A stretch of 64,000 nt of DNA from Auriscalpium vulgare (lineage: Eukaryota; Basidiomycota; Agaricomycetes; Russulales; Auriscalpiaceae). The stretch is from the NCBI GenBank assembly GCA_019915015.1, contig JAHBBC010000057.1, positions 33,033 through 97,032 of the forward strand. Direction: 5' to 3'. Both the position numbers and the translations under genes were made by a program. The first letter of the stretch is position 1; the number at the start of each line of letters is the position of its first letter. This document shows, one piece after another, positions 24,633-36,019 of the stretch. The notes under the pieces were generated by a model, which saw only the letters and a program-made list of their open reading frames with translations, searched no databases and was not told where the DNA came from.

Positions 24633-24929
24633 GGCCATCGTCGGTAAGGCACGTCGCTTGCAACTGCCAGCGAATGACCTTACAGTTGTCACAGGCCGCA
24701 AAAACGCGCGGATCGCCCGTGCGTCCGCCGTCGTGGCGTGCCATACGCTCGCAGCCCTGTGTGCCCTCCGCGTCTGCTCGCGCAGTCCGGACACGATGTG
24801 GCGCACGCATGCCGACCGTCTCGTGCCTTCTTGTCGGTACCCTGGCTCAATTTCTGATGCATTCAGGTTTCTTGGCTAGTAACAAAGTAGTGTTTGACCC
24901 TCACGCGACAGCCCCAAGTAGTGTCAACT

Positions 24930-25960
24930 CTAGTGACTATTACAATAGTACAGTATACTGCAATTGCAGCATTCCTACTGTGGTTATTGCAACTGCAGAG
25001 TACTTACAGGCTGTATTTACAGTACAGGGCTAGTACCCTTCTATAGTATACCCCAATTTCACAGTATGTTCCTCAGTACATATTCTACAGTATACTGTTA
25101 TTGTACAGTATGTACAGGTCCCAGGATGTAGCCCATTACCGCAGTTTTACAGTATATTGCTGTTCTACAGGAAACCACAATTCTACAGTATTTCGCGCAT
25201 TGCCGCCATTTTACAGTATGTAGGGTATTCCACAGGATGTACAGGATGTAGCATATTTTACAGTATATTGCTGTTACCGCGATTTTACAGGATCTCGCGC
25301 ATTGCCGCCATTTTACAGTATGCAGCGTATTCTACAAGATGCACAGAATATAGGCTGTATTTACAGTACAGGGCTAGTACCCCTTTACAGTATACCCCAA
25401 TTTCACAGTATGTTCCTCAGTACATATTCTACAGTATACTGTTATTGTACAGTATGTACAGGTCCCAGGATGTAGCCCATTACCGCAGTTTTACAGTATA
25501 TCGCTGTTCTACAGGATACCGCAATTCTACAGTATTTCGAGCATTGCCGCCATTTTACAGTATGCAGCGTATTCTACAGGATGCACAGAATACAGCATAT
25601 TTTACAGTATATTGCTGTTGCCGCAATTTTACAGGATCTCGGACATTGCCGCCATTTTACAGTATGTCAGGTATTCCACAGGATGCACAGGATATAGCAT
25701 ATTTTACAGTATATCGCTGTTACCGCAATCTTACAGGATCTCGCGCATTTTACAGTATTTGGTGCATTGCCGCAATGTTACAGTATGTAGCGTATTCTAC
25801 AGGATACCGCAATCATTCTGTGCATTGCCGCCATTTGAGTGTATTCTACAGGTTGCCGTAATTCTACAGTATGTAGCAAGTACAGCAATTTGCAGTATTT
25901 AGGGTATCACACAGGATACGGCCGTTGTAGCGCATTCTACAGGATAGCGGTGTTTCCCTA
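24930..25960 (+). repeat. Left array of TACAGTA-type motifs
   Basis: Dozens of copies of short phrases such as TTTTACAGTAT, TTCTACAGGAT and CATTGCCGCCATTTTACAG fill about 1 kb. A larger block repeats within it: the phrase beginning GGCTGTATTTACAGTACAGG at about 25009 recurs at about 25352, a period near 343 bp. The same motifs occur inverted in the array at 36020-36770. Long open frames across this array are translations of the repeat and not genes. Such arrays are presumed transposase-binding sites. Confidence 0.85.
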
Positions 25961-26114
25961 GTAGAGCAGTTTTACCGGAGTCACGTGATGTTTGACTTAG
26001 GTGTTTTGCAGTCACAGCAACGCACAGTGTGCCGAGTTTTGCGCATGGACCGAGAAATTGCACACATGCATCGAAGGACATGGTATATTCATGAGTAGCT
26101 ACAACAAATCTGTA

Positions 26115-29100
26115 CTACGACGAGTCTGGAGCCCGAGTCGGCGCAGCGGCTGCGACCGGCTGCAAGTCCCCCTCGGCCGAGTGGACCGAATCCGAATCGG
26201 AGGACGACTCATCCGAGTCCGATGACGAGGACTCGCTGGGTGGATGAGCCGGCATGAGGCCGTCAGCATTGGGGGCTGTGCTGAGGGGGTAGGCCACCTG
26301 CGGCCACAGGTCCGGGAGCTTGTTTGCGTGAAGCAGGGGACGCCACGTGTTCACGAATAAGTGTGCGATGTCGCGAAATTGTTGAGCCTGTCGATGAGCA
26401 AAGCCTTGCAGACCGGACTGAATGTCGGCAGGGGCATCAAAGCGTGCACGAGTCTTACTCTCCCAGGAAGCCGCCCTAAACTCAAGGTCGCGGACGCCGC
26501 GTTGCATTTCTTCAAGTAGCAACGCAACTTCTTCGTCCCAGCGCATCCAGCGTGCGCGCGCATTTGCCCAGTCGACTCGAAAGCCTACACAGGAGTGAGC
26601 ATCGGGACAGCCAGGAAAATTTATTACACACTGTCGAGGATCTCCTGCTCTGATGTTGCCTCATCGCCCCGCGGCATGTCACGCACGTCCGGCTTGAGCA
26701 CAGTCCATATCCAGGGCACCTCAAACCTGCCCTTCCCGGGCGCATTGGGTTCAGGGCGTGGGCTTCGGATATCGGCATCCTGGAGTTCTCTTAGTTGGCC
26801 CTTCCAGTCGCCGTTGGGGTCCAAGATGAGTAGCGCTGCACGAGCCGCGCGATAGCGTTGAACGAACCGCATCAGCTTTTGATTGTGTCGCGATATAAGA
26901 TCGCGCGCGCGCGTGTTGGCCTTGTTTCCTGGGCCGTCAACATGAACGTGCTTGTAATGTACGAGGCCAAGACGGGTGCGCAGCGCGCGACGGATCTGCC
27001 AAACAATTAGTATACATGCACGATAGACACCAAAAACAATGCACCTGATGTAGAGTGTCTTCCGCCTCCGCACGGCGCAGCCTCTTCTCCTTGTCTACAA
27101 GACCTGGCGCGCATCCAGTCTGGCGCAATGAGGCAGGCAGCTGCGAGGGGAGATAAAGCGTGGTGTTGTAAGGAGCATCGGGAGGCGATGATTCGGGTGT
27201 GTCCTGGTCGTCGAGTGCCGGCGCCGGGGCAATAACATGTGCAACACCCGGCATATAGATTTGTTGGATTTGGCGCCAGGCATTGATCCGGTGCCGCAGG
27301 ACATTATGTTTCTCCTTCTCCGCGGCTTTCTCGGCGCTAGTTGTCCCTGCAGACTTTGAGCGCAGCACGCGCCTGTCTTTCATGAGTACGAGCCAGAAGG
27401 ACAACCTCAATACACTCACTGTTGATCCTCAAGCTCCATACCAACCGATAGGAAGACGCTCGCCGTTGTTTCGTGGAGGGAGAGTTGACCTCGAACAGCG
27501 TCCAGGGCCTCTTCGTCGGCGAGCTGTATCCGAACGTCGGCTAGCGTTGTTGCTGATATAACGTCCCTGAGACCCTGGATGCAGTGATAAGAAAATGAAA
27601 CTTACTCTGCATGGGCTCCGCATACGGGTTGTTGCCCTTTTTGTTCTTCTCGTAGCTCAGGACCATTGCCTCCCAAGAGCTGCGTGTTTCCTGGGGCAAG
27701 GCGGCGTCAAGGTCGTCGAACGTGGCGCGTTGCTGAGCCCGGAACGTGAGCGTGCGTTTGAGCGCGGCCTTGACCAGATTGCCTATCTCGCGTCTCAGTC
27801 AGGGCTCAAAGACTCAATTAATCAATCAACGCACCCGTATTGATCACCTTCCGCCAATTAATCCCACTCAGTACATCATCCAATGCCTCGTGCCGAGATC
27901 CAAACGCCATCTCGCGCGTGCTCAGTGCGGCGGGGTTCAGGTCGGCCCAACCCGTTTCAATTCCTTCGCCATGCGTCCGACCAACACGAGGCATGACTTC
28001 GTAGTTGTATTTGGTCTGACACTTGGCTCCATGTGCGAGGAGGTGGAACTTTGGGACGGCCCACTCGACATCCAGCGCGTCCAATGGGAGCCGCCTGTGC
28101 GGCGGGTGCTTCAGCATTCGGGAGGCAAAATTCTTGTGATAAGAGCAGGCGATGTCGTATGATAATACAATCCGTTTGATGCCCGCAGCGGTCATCGATA
28201 TCGCCGATAGGACCATATAGTCCATATTGCTATACCTATCGCCGTACATTAGTGACGTATAATGCATAACGAGCGGTCAGAAAATGTACCGCTCTCCAAA
28301 CTGTAAGTCGCCCATGCCGTGCTTCAAGTAGAAGCAATGGCGCGAGCAAATAATCGCACCGACTCCGTTGACTGCGAAGCGCTTCTGGGCGGGGGTATTG
28401 GCATGATCAACAGCCGCATGATTGGAATCGCAGTGCTTCATCTAAGAACAGCCGACACCGGTCAGATATAAGCCAACAAAAGCGGACCGGCACGCACCTC
28501 AGGCTCATCAATGTAATCCTTCAGATGTGCCTCATACGCGTCCGTCTCGACGAAATATCCCCACCCAGGCGAGAGTTCCACGTTGCTGAGCTTCCTATTC
28601 TTCATCTTGAGTTTGAAGTTGGCATCTATAGCATAGAATTGAGTGTATTTCCATCTGAACGGCGCGCAGTGAGCTATCAATCCAACTAAGAGATGGGGCA
28701 ACTGACGCTTCATCGTCGGGAGCGTTCTCCCATCCGTCAGGAAGGTTTCGCCCTGGGTGTGGACACAGCGGGCAGATGACCGCAAGCTCGCCAGGTGCTG
28801 TTCCGTCGATTCCAGTGGGGTCGTGCGCACGCCCTGCGCGCTTTGCGGCGTGGATGTTTCGAAAGCATCGCATAGACCGGATGAATTCTTTGTACCGGTA
28901 CTAACAAAGCGGATTAGTATCTGCTAGCAACATGATGAGAGGATCACGTACTTTCGTACGGCGTGTGCCGAGGCTATCCGTGATGCGCATGAGACCACTG
29001 TAAAAATCGTACGCATTCACTTTCCCCTGCAGGCTCAGCGCATGGAACAATTTGAGTGTTGCAAATGTGGTCACAGTGCTCGGTCTGTGCACCGTTGCGG

Positions 29101-30022
29101 GCCACCATGATGCGCGGAGTAACTGGACAACGTGCTGACCGGCTGGTGTGTGTGCGCAATCACAGTAGGCGATGGACACCTCGTGTACTCCTGTCACATC
29201 AATGACAACAAGGGGAGATATGCGTTGTGAGGGGACGGGACATCGCTCGCCATCGTGGCCTAGCTGGATGCGAAGGCCGAGCGAGTGGAGTGGTGACGGC
29301 TCGAAGAATGTGCCCGTCCATTTCTGACCCCAATCAACGGCTGACTGCTCCAACAAAATGAGCCAGACGTACCTGGACACGATGCAGAGGTAGTTGCTCA
29401 TGAGCAGATACAATGCAGCCCGCGCAGAGGAAGCGGCCGCCTGTGCAGTCAATGCATCTGAATTCTCCGAGGGTGGAGATGTCGGCCGGACACAGAGGGC
29501 ATGAGGGAAGCTTCTCGTTCTCTGCCAGACCCTCGTTTCGGATCAGTTCATCCAGGAAAGTGTCACGAAAGGGTAGCCAGTCTTGGATGGCGTACCCAGT
29601 GCGCTATAGAAAATAGTTAGTACGATGTGCCTGACGAGTCTGTTGCAGCGCACCCGTCTACGTTTCCTTTTCGGCCGTGCTCCCTGAACTGCACTTGAGG
29701 ACTCTTCAGGTGCGAGCCCGGGGCCGAGAGTATCTTCGGCGTCGAAGAATGATGGCCCAGTGGTTGGAGGATTGGCTGCAGGCTGTGGAGGCGCAGGGAA
29801 TGTCACGACATCTTGATACCTAGTGGCCTGCTGTCTAACCCGTCGACGCCCTTTTGAATCCTTCCCTACGGCGATGTTCTGATGCCGGTTATTGTTGGTG
29901 ACCGTGTAGATGTAGTTTGGTTCAGAGGAGGTGGTGGAGGCACTGGCTTGAGCGGCGGGAGTGTCTTCATCGCTGCTAAGCCCCGTGACCGCCGCCCCGC
30001 GATGACGCTTTCGTGGAGGCAT
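26115..30022 (-). CDS. KDZ transposase (Kyakuja-Dileera-Zisupton) with N-terminal cysteine cluster
   Basis: A multi-exon minus-strand gene from ATG 30022 to TAG 26115, without visible lesion. A basic, disordered N terminus is followed by a CxC2-like cysteine cluster (CPLCVRPTSPP at about 29505; HDGERCPVPSQ and VHEVSIAYCDCAHTP at about 29160-29250). Next is LFHALSLQGKVNAYDFYSGL and then CPLCPHPGRNLPDGWENAP (about 28720). The RNase H-fold core shows IDANFKLKMKNR (about 28600), VLSYDIACSYHKNFASRM (about 28150) and GRTHGEGIETGWADLNP (about 27950). These supply the Asp, Asp and Glu expected of this family. The helical C terminus (ARAALLILDPNGDW, DEEVALLLEEMQRG) ends in a Ser/Asp tail. KDZ transposases mobilise DNA by cut and paste. 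The cysteine clusters match the zinc-binding modules known for the family. Confidence 0.9.
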
Positions 30023-30157
30023 TTACCAGCGGGGGCTCAAGGATAGAATAAAATCCAATAGCTCATACGACGCGCGACGAGGGCGCAAGTTAATTGTAGC
30101 TGTTTATTCTACAGTATACATGCAGTGAGAATATACTGTAGATACATAAACCAGCCC

Positions 30158-30800
30158 TCAGAAGCCGAACACCTGCTTGAATGCTCGCCGATTCACACTA
30201 GCAATGAAATAAATTAGACAAGTCAGATGTATTCATGCTAAGTGCTCACCGGCGACCGGAGAAGATGTGAGCGTTGTCAAGGACAGCAGAGTGTTCCGCG
30301 TCGGAGCCTTGTTCCACCAGCTCAACGTCCTGCGCATAGCCCGCAATTCGGCGGCGATAGCGGTGCACCTCCACAGGATCAATGGCTTCGTGCGTGTCTA
30401 GATACTGGCGGGCGTTGTCGAGAGCTTCGTCAAGACACTTGCGGATAGCCTCGAGATAGAGTGTGTCCGAGTTATCGTAGTCGGCCACGACGAGCTTGTT
30501 GCGAAGTTGAAGGCACTCGCGCTGTGCTTCCCTTTCCTCGTAGGCCATACTCGGTGTGCGCAAAGCATCGCGGGCATGCAAGTCCTTCACCCCGAGGGTA
30601 TTTGTGTATGCCCTGGGTCCATCTTTGTCAATGTACCAAACATGAGGACAGAACACAGCGACGTACTTTCTTGTCCCACTGATGATAGCCCTACGCGCAC
30701 ACTCTTCTACTCTGCGGGTGACTTTGCCCACCTTCCGCCTCCCAAGCCTCTTGACGTAGTTGTATTGATGTTGGTATTGAAGGCGAACTGCCCGTCGGGC
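30158..30800 (-). CDS. Gene of unknown function in the KDZ unit
   Basis: A coding frame of about 200 residues reads from at least 30793 to 30246 and then splices (donor GTGAGCACTT, acceptor TTGCTAG) to a short last exon, VNRRAFKQVFGF, ending at TGA 30158. The visible protein is basic then acidic, with a helical middle (YLEAIRKCLDEALDNARQYLDTHEAID). I do not recognise the family. The start is unclear: no ATG opens this frame, and an upstream exon is likely. It follows the KDZ transposase on the same strand. Confidence 0.5.
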
Positions 30801-31331
30801 ACTACTACACGTTCAAATGAGCGTTGAAGATCTCCTCAAATGACTATCCACACACCAAGCTTCGACAGATGTCATGCAGGAGGTAGCAGAGATGTGCTGG
30901 ATGATTTGGTGAGGAGGGGTTGGGAGACAAGCGAGTGGAAATCAAATGAGTGTTGGTGGTTGGTGCACGAGTAAAGCCAAGGGCGCGTCGCGGCAAGTGG
31001 CAGCAGCTCAAGTGCGAGTCTACGTGCAGTCCTTTGCAAGCACATCTGAGCAGGCAAACATCTATCGTAACACCTGAACCATGAAGGGGCAATATGTCCT
31101 CAACCAAATACGAGAATTGACAGTCTGCCTGCTGCCCGTTGCTGCGCTATTGCTATGACATGGTGAAACTCCTTCTCAGGCACGACACTGTCTGGCCTAT
31201 CTATCCACTCTTCCGAGCTCTATCACACTTTGTTTCCAACGCACGCGCACAGAGAACACAAAAAAGGGAGCCAAACAATGCATTCAACAACATGACCAGT
31301 CATTTTTCTACAGCAACGAGGGGATGTATGT
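30801..31331. other. Spacer between two minus-strand genes of the KDZ unit
   Basis: It probably holds upstream exon(s) and promoter of the 30158-30800 gene and the 3' flank of the viroplasmin-like gene. Nothing further is supportable. Confidence 0.4.
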
Positions 31332-32464
31332 CTAATTTTCGCCGAGAGCCTCCAAGTCCGCTCGCCACTGCCTGTCCAACCAATCACCTGCCGACTTCGT
31401 GTCATGGAACTTGACCATGAGGGCGTTGGGGAACCGGTGCGTCTGCTGCAAGGCTCGCTCACTAGAAAGACTATCAGTCATAGGAAAGAGGGACACCGTG
31501 ACAATGCGAACACCTACAGCTCAAAGAAGATGCCGGTCGTCCGGCCGCGAGCGACGGCGTAGACAGGCATACGGTGCACCACCTGACCGTCTTCAGGTTG
31601 TGAGACCGAGACTGGGGCCTGCAAGAGACCGACGGAGAGTCCAGGCACCTGCGACTCAATCGAGGGCCAGGGTCGGTTCTCGGCGTTTTCCCACTCGCCC
31701 TCGCCCTCACCCCACGGCTCTCCGATGTTGGCCCATCCGGGCTCGTAGGGGTCGTTGGGGTGGATCTCGTAAGGAGGCGCGGGCGTGGTGGCCGGCTGGC
31801 GAGAAGTCGTGGCGGCCGGCTGGCAAGGAGGCATGGCGGCCGGCTGGCGAGGAGGCATGGCGGCTGACTGGCGAGGAGGCATGGCAGCTGACTGGTGCGT
31901 GCGTGGCTGGCGAGGAGGCACGGCGGATGGCTGGCAAGCGGGAGACTGGGGAGAGCGCGCGGTGGACGACTGGCGAGGAGGGGATGCGGCCGACTGGCGA
32001 GGAGGGGATGCGGCCGACTGGCGAGAGGGTGTTTGAGCAGCTGAGGAGCTGGCTGCGCGAACACTCATTGAGTCGAACATATCAATGAGAGCTGCGGCGG
32101 CGCTATTCTTCTCCATAGCTTCCTCTGCGAGCGAATACGAGGTATGTTTCTTGAACTTGAGGTCGGGGAAGCGGTTCAGCAAGGCGGAGATTGTCGACCT
32201 GCCAGGAAAATGTGAGACCGGAGAGCTGCGAGTCATAAGAGACTAAGACGCACCAGTCAGTGTAGATGCCAGCGTACGGCGAGCTGGTGACGCCGTAGTA
32301 GGCGGTTTCACCAGGAACAGGTCCGTAAACCCGTCCCGGGAGAATCGGGGCGCTGACGGGGGCAGGAGAGGCTGTAGGTACGGTAGCTAAGATTGTCGTC
32401 GTGTTAGAATGGTGTCTGGCACTTGGTAAAAAGTACTGTACTTACACGCAGCGGGCACCTTCAT
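31332..32464 (-). CDS. Protein with two viroplasmin / RNase H1 N-terminal-like domains
   Basis: Exons join in phase from ATG 32464 (MKVPAA) through donors GTGTAAGTAC, GTGCGTCTTA and GTAGGTGTTC to TAG 31332, about 300 residues. The first domain reads TAYYGVTSSPYAGIYTDW, spliced to ...RFPDLKFKKHTSYSLAEEAM. The second, at the C terminus, reads VYAVARGRTTGIFFEL, then RFPNALMVKFHDTKSAGDWL. Both match the (Y/F)YxVxxGxxxGIYxxW...F.....FxxxxxAxxxL pattern of the Caulimo_VI/RNase H1 hybrid-binding domain, which grips RNA-DNA hybrids or dsRNA. Between them lies a proline-rich linker of repeated SAAMPPRQP units. No RNase H catalytic domain is present. Why a DNA transposon would carry this is unknown. 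Confidence 0.68.
31785..32035 (-). repeat. Minisatellite coding for SAAMPPRQP-type units
   Basis: Imperfect tandem units of about 24-30 bp (GGCGGCCGGCTGGCAAGGAGG and variants), all multiples of three, encode the Pro/Gln/Arg linker of the viroplasmin-like protein. Expansion or contraction would keep the reading frame. Confidence 0.7.
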
Positions 32465-32737
32465 GGCCGTGGATTGCGGTCGTCAATGTGGTTCGGGTGA
32501 TCGTTATCAGCGGAGCAAAGAGAGGAGGTAAAATGCGGCCAAATTTGAAGTCCGCCTTGATGCTCTCCGCTCTCCGCTCTCCGCTCCCCGAGACTTGGCC
32601 GCCTGCGCTGTATCTACCGCAGATCTACAGTGAGTGCAGATCTACAGTGAGCGCGGTCGGCAAAATCCTGTGAAAATGGTTGGAAAACAGCCGGGCAATT
32701 GCGGCGGGCAATTTCCCATCACCTCTCCCTCACCACG

Positions 32738-35700
32738 ATGGCATGGACACTCCAGGAGCAAGAGGAATTTCTTTGGGAGTTCATGGACGACTATCTCGCA
32801 GCGCAGACGGCAAAGAGCGGCGGGGGAAGGTCCAACAAAGAGTTCAAGAAGCTGTGGTCGAGGCTTTACACCGAGTGGTTCGCGAGGTGGCCGGAAACTG
32901 ACGACAATGGTCAGTCTGTTGTGGACGGCCAACCTCACATGCGACTGGTGAGTGCATATTTCTCACAAGTGGAGTTGAATGGCTCACGGCTTTGTAGAGG
33001 CTCAACCAGTGGTTCTGGAACCACGGGCGCGCTGGGTCGTCGTCGAAAGGAAAAGGAAAAGGAAAAGGAAAAGGAAAAGGAAAAGGAAAGGCCAATTCCA
33101 CGGCCGATTCGGGCTCCAGCAAAGGCAGCACGAAGAATACCTGGCACTTCATGAAGCCGACACGTCGCTACGCCGCACACGAGGCGTATCTCCACGTCTT
33201 CTACACGACAACGGGTGAGGTTAGGAAGGAGTTCGACGACGCGTATGATGCGTACGTGACCGGCCTACCTGCTGGCGTCAAGGCAAAGACGCCCATGGTC
33301 TTCAAGAACGAGCTAGCGAAGAAAAAGCTCGAAACGGCTGACGCCGACGTTCTTCGACGTGTCGAGGAGGCGAAAAGTCGGATGTCGGACCTTGACATCG
33401 ACTTTGAGGAAGACGAGGATGCGTCGCCCGAGGAGCGTGAGCGTCGTAGCACCCTGCGTCATCACCAACAGTGAGTAGCTTATTTATCGACTGTATATAT
33501 TGTGCTCACCATCATACAGTGCCACTGACCAGCTGCCGGCGGCGTTGATGACCGTCGTCGAGGAGGTTCACCGTAGGACGGGTCTGATGGCGACCATCAT
33601 CGTGGGCGGGCCGCAACCCAAGGAAGCTGGGAAAATTAAGTCGTTCGCGTGAGTAGATGCGGTACGCGCGTGCATTCAAACCCACTCACATATGTGCAGC
33701 GTTCACTCTAGTCTTCCTGATGGCCGTAATTTTGGCACTGGCTATGCGGGCTTCAAGGAGAGCGTGCAAGACCCGTTCCGTGCGTTTCTGAACGCCATTT
33801 ACTGTGAGCATCATTCGCGTATAGGCCGGTTGTACTTACTCACCAGCACTTCAGCCCCTGCTGTGTGCGCGCAGAACGCTCTGCCCAACCAACGCGCATC
33901 CTCAAGGGCACCCATCGTGTCGACTGGGGACAAGCAAGAGTCGCCGGGGCCCTCCAATGCGATGGATGTTGATGAGGAGTCGACCGATAAGCCCGACCAA
34001 CTGGCGGAGGCGGAAGAAAATAGTCAGAACAACAAGCAGGGCACCCCGGAGAATGACGACAACCTACATGACAAGCAGATGGAGGAAGATGAGGAGGAGA
34101 TGGACACCAGCGACGAAGAAGATAAGAGCGACGCCTTGGTCTGGAAAGATGATGGAAATGGTGGCCGACGTCGGATGCTGCCCCTCGAGCAGACTCGCGC
34201 TCGCAACATGGCCGCCATTGCGGCTAAATTCTCGGCGCTGGAGAAGGAGCTTGGCCTGCAGCCGCCCCCACCAGCCACGCTCCCGCCAAAGGCGACGAGA
34301 ACGAGGAAGGCGAAAGGCGCTGCACCGCAGAGGCGATCTGCGCGTGCCAGCGATGGGTCACAGCTCGTGACATCGCCCAGCTCGGATGCGTTGCCCTCAG
34401 GCTCTTCTACCCTTGTCCCCAGTACCAACTCTACAGAACCCACCCTCGCAACGTCCACAACTCAGTCCACACCCGCGACTTCCTCTGGGCCTGGGCCCGC
34501 AACGTCCACGACTCAGTTGACATCCGCGACTTCCTCTGGGCCTGGGCCCGCATTCGCAGATCCAACTCCAGAGACCTCCACTGAGCTCTCTCGTACAACC
34601 TCCGCTGATTCCAGACCCGTATCGTCCACCCAGCCTTTGCCGACTCCTTCCACGGAGCGCGCACCCTCCACAACATCAACGGCGGTAACAACGGAACCCG
34701 GTTCCACGACTTCCACTGCTCGTGCACCCGCGACTTCAACGGAGCCTGCAACAACCGAGCCCGCGCCTGCGACTTCAACCGACGAGCCTGTGACAACGAT
34801 CGCAACATCCACTGAGCCTGCAACAACCGAGCCCGCGCCTGCGACTTCAACTGAGCCTGCGACCACCGAGCCCGCACGTGCGACTTCCACCCAGCCTGCA
34901 ATAGCTGAGTCTGCCGCTGCATCTTCCACTGCGCAATCTGCGCCCACTGGCATATCCTCCACTCAGCCCGCCGCACTGACTCCGGCGTCCAATTCAAAAC
35001 TCGTGACGGCTGTGTCTGTGCCTGCAGCTACGACAACGTCGACTACCCCCAACCCTGCGCCCGCGACGTCGACAACAGCGCTCAGTAAGAACACGGACAA
35101 CACGGCATCAACTAGCGCCAGCCCAGGAGATACCGACGACAAATTCCCCGAGTATCTCAAAGGCGACTACGATTATCTCAAGGTGGCTTGCTCCGGCGCT
35201 GAGTGGGACAACATCGTCATGAACTGGATGCGGTTAGAAGCGCGCTTGGACATTCCCTCCGAGGTACGTGGCTATATGTGATCATCATCATGATTCTGAT
35301 CATGTTGGCAGGCGCGCGGTAAACATGTTCAGCTCGCGACAAAGTATCGGCCGACACAGATCAAGCAATGGACGGAACGTCACCGACAATACAACAAACC
35401 GCCAGCGACAGGCAGAGGCAAGGAGTTCGCGGCGATTTGGCGCAAGTGGTGGATCAGTCTGCAACCGTCATGGCGTGGGGTGACGTGGCCGCTGGCGCGC
35501 CCAACGGATGCACCTGCGGAGGGCTGGGGCGAGTTGCTGAAGGGCGGGCGCAACGGGTTTGTTATGATTCTGTTCACTCTCGCATGGTGGCTCAGCTCCG
35601 TGAAGACCAACACGGAGCAGAACGAGTGGGCATCGGCCGTCGAGGACGTTGATTGGGCGCTGCCGCAATTTGTCCGCGGCGCTCAGAAGCACCCATCCCC

Positions 35701-35802
35701 GGAGCCACTGGATGATGAGCGGCAGGTGAAGCGGTACGTGATTCTCCTTTTGTATGATACCATCTCACTGACGAGCACAATGTCAGCCGGCGAAAGAAGT
35801 AG
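32738..35802 (+). CDS. KDZ-associated accessory protein, possible divergent HMG-like domain, mucin-like middle
   Basis: Starts at ATG 32738 (MAWTLQEQEEFLWEFMDDYL) and has at least six introns (donors at 32948, 33472, 33649, 33804, 35261 and 35733). After RLNQWFWNHGRAGSSS comes a (KG)n run. Then RRYAAHEAYLHVFYTTTGEVRKEFDDAYDAYV is a helical block of the sort I would equate with the divergent HMG domain reported in KDZ elements (not proven). A 190-residue Ser/Thr/Pro/Ala-rich segment (34430-35060) follows. The C-terminal part reads WRKWWISLQPSWR, WGELLKGGRNGFVMILFTLAWW and VEDVDWALPQF. The gene ends VKRRRKK at TAG 35802, a possible nuclear signal. It faces the other three genes of the KDZ unit. 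Confidence 0.65.
33044..33092 (+). repeat. GGAAAA microsatellite coding for Lys-Gly repeats
   Basis: About seven copies of a 6-bp unit in frame within the KDZ-associated gene encode KGKGKG. It is a hexamer repeat, so length changes are frame-neutral. Confidence 0.8.
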
Positions 35803-36019
35803 GGTATACAACTCGCACGCGGCCATCCCACTCCCATCCCATGTGTCACTTCCCGTAGACTCGCTCTCTGTCCACATAGTTTTTGGTATGACGAATGACA
35901 AAACTTCCTGCTGCATGCATATTGTATTGAGTGAAAGGGCACAATCTACTCTGTGACTCGAGGCGAAAATTGCCATGACGCGAAAATCACGTGATTTGCA
36001 CCGTACACTCCGACACAAT
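35803..36019. other. 3' flank of the KDZ-associated gene
   Basis: A short non-coding stretch leading into the right array. A TCACGTGA palindrome occurs at about 35988. Confidence 0.4.

Noticed and set aside
25157..25861. Long plus-strand open frame (234 codons, FYSISRIAAILQY-type)
   Set aside because: It is a translation of the TACAGTA array; the same repeating peptide appears in several frames and no domain is present.
34431..34997. Minus-strand open frames opposite the Ser/Thr/Pro-rich exon
   Set aside because: Mirror images of the repetitive coding sequence of the KDZ-associated gene.
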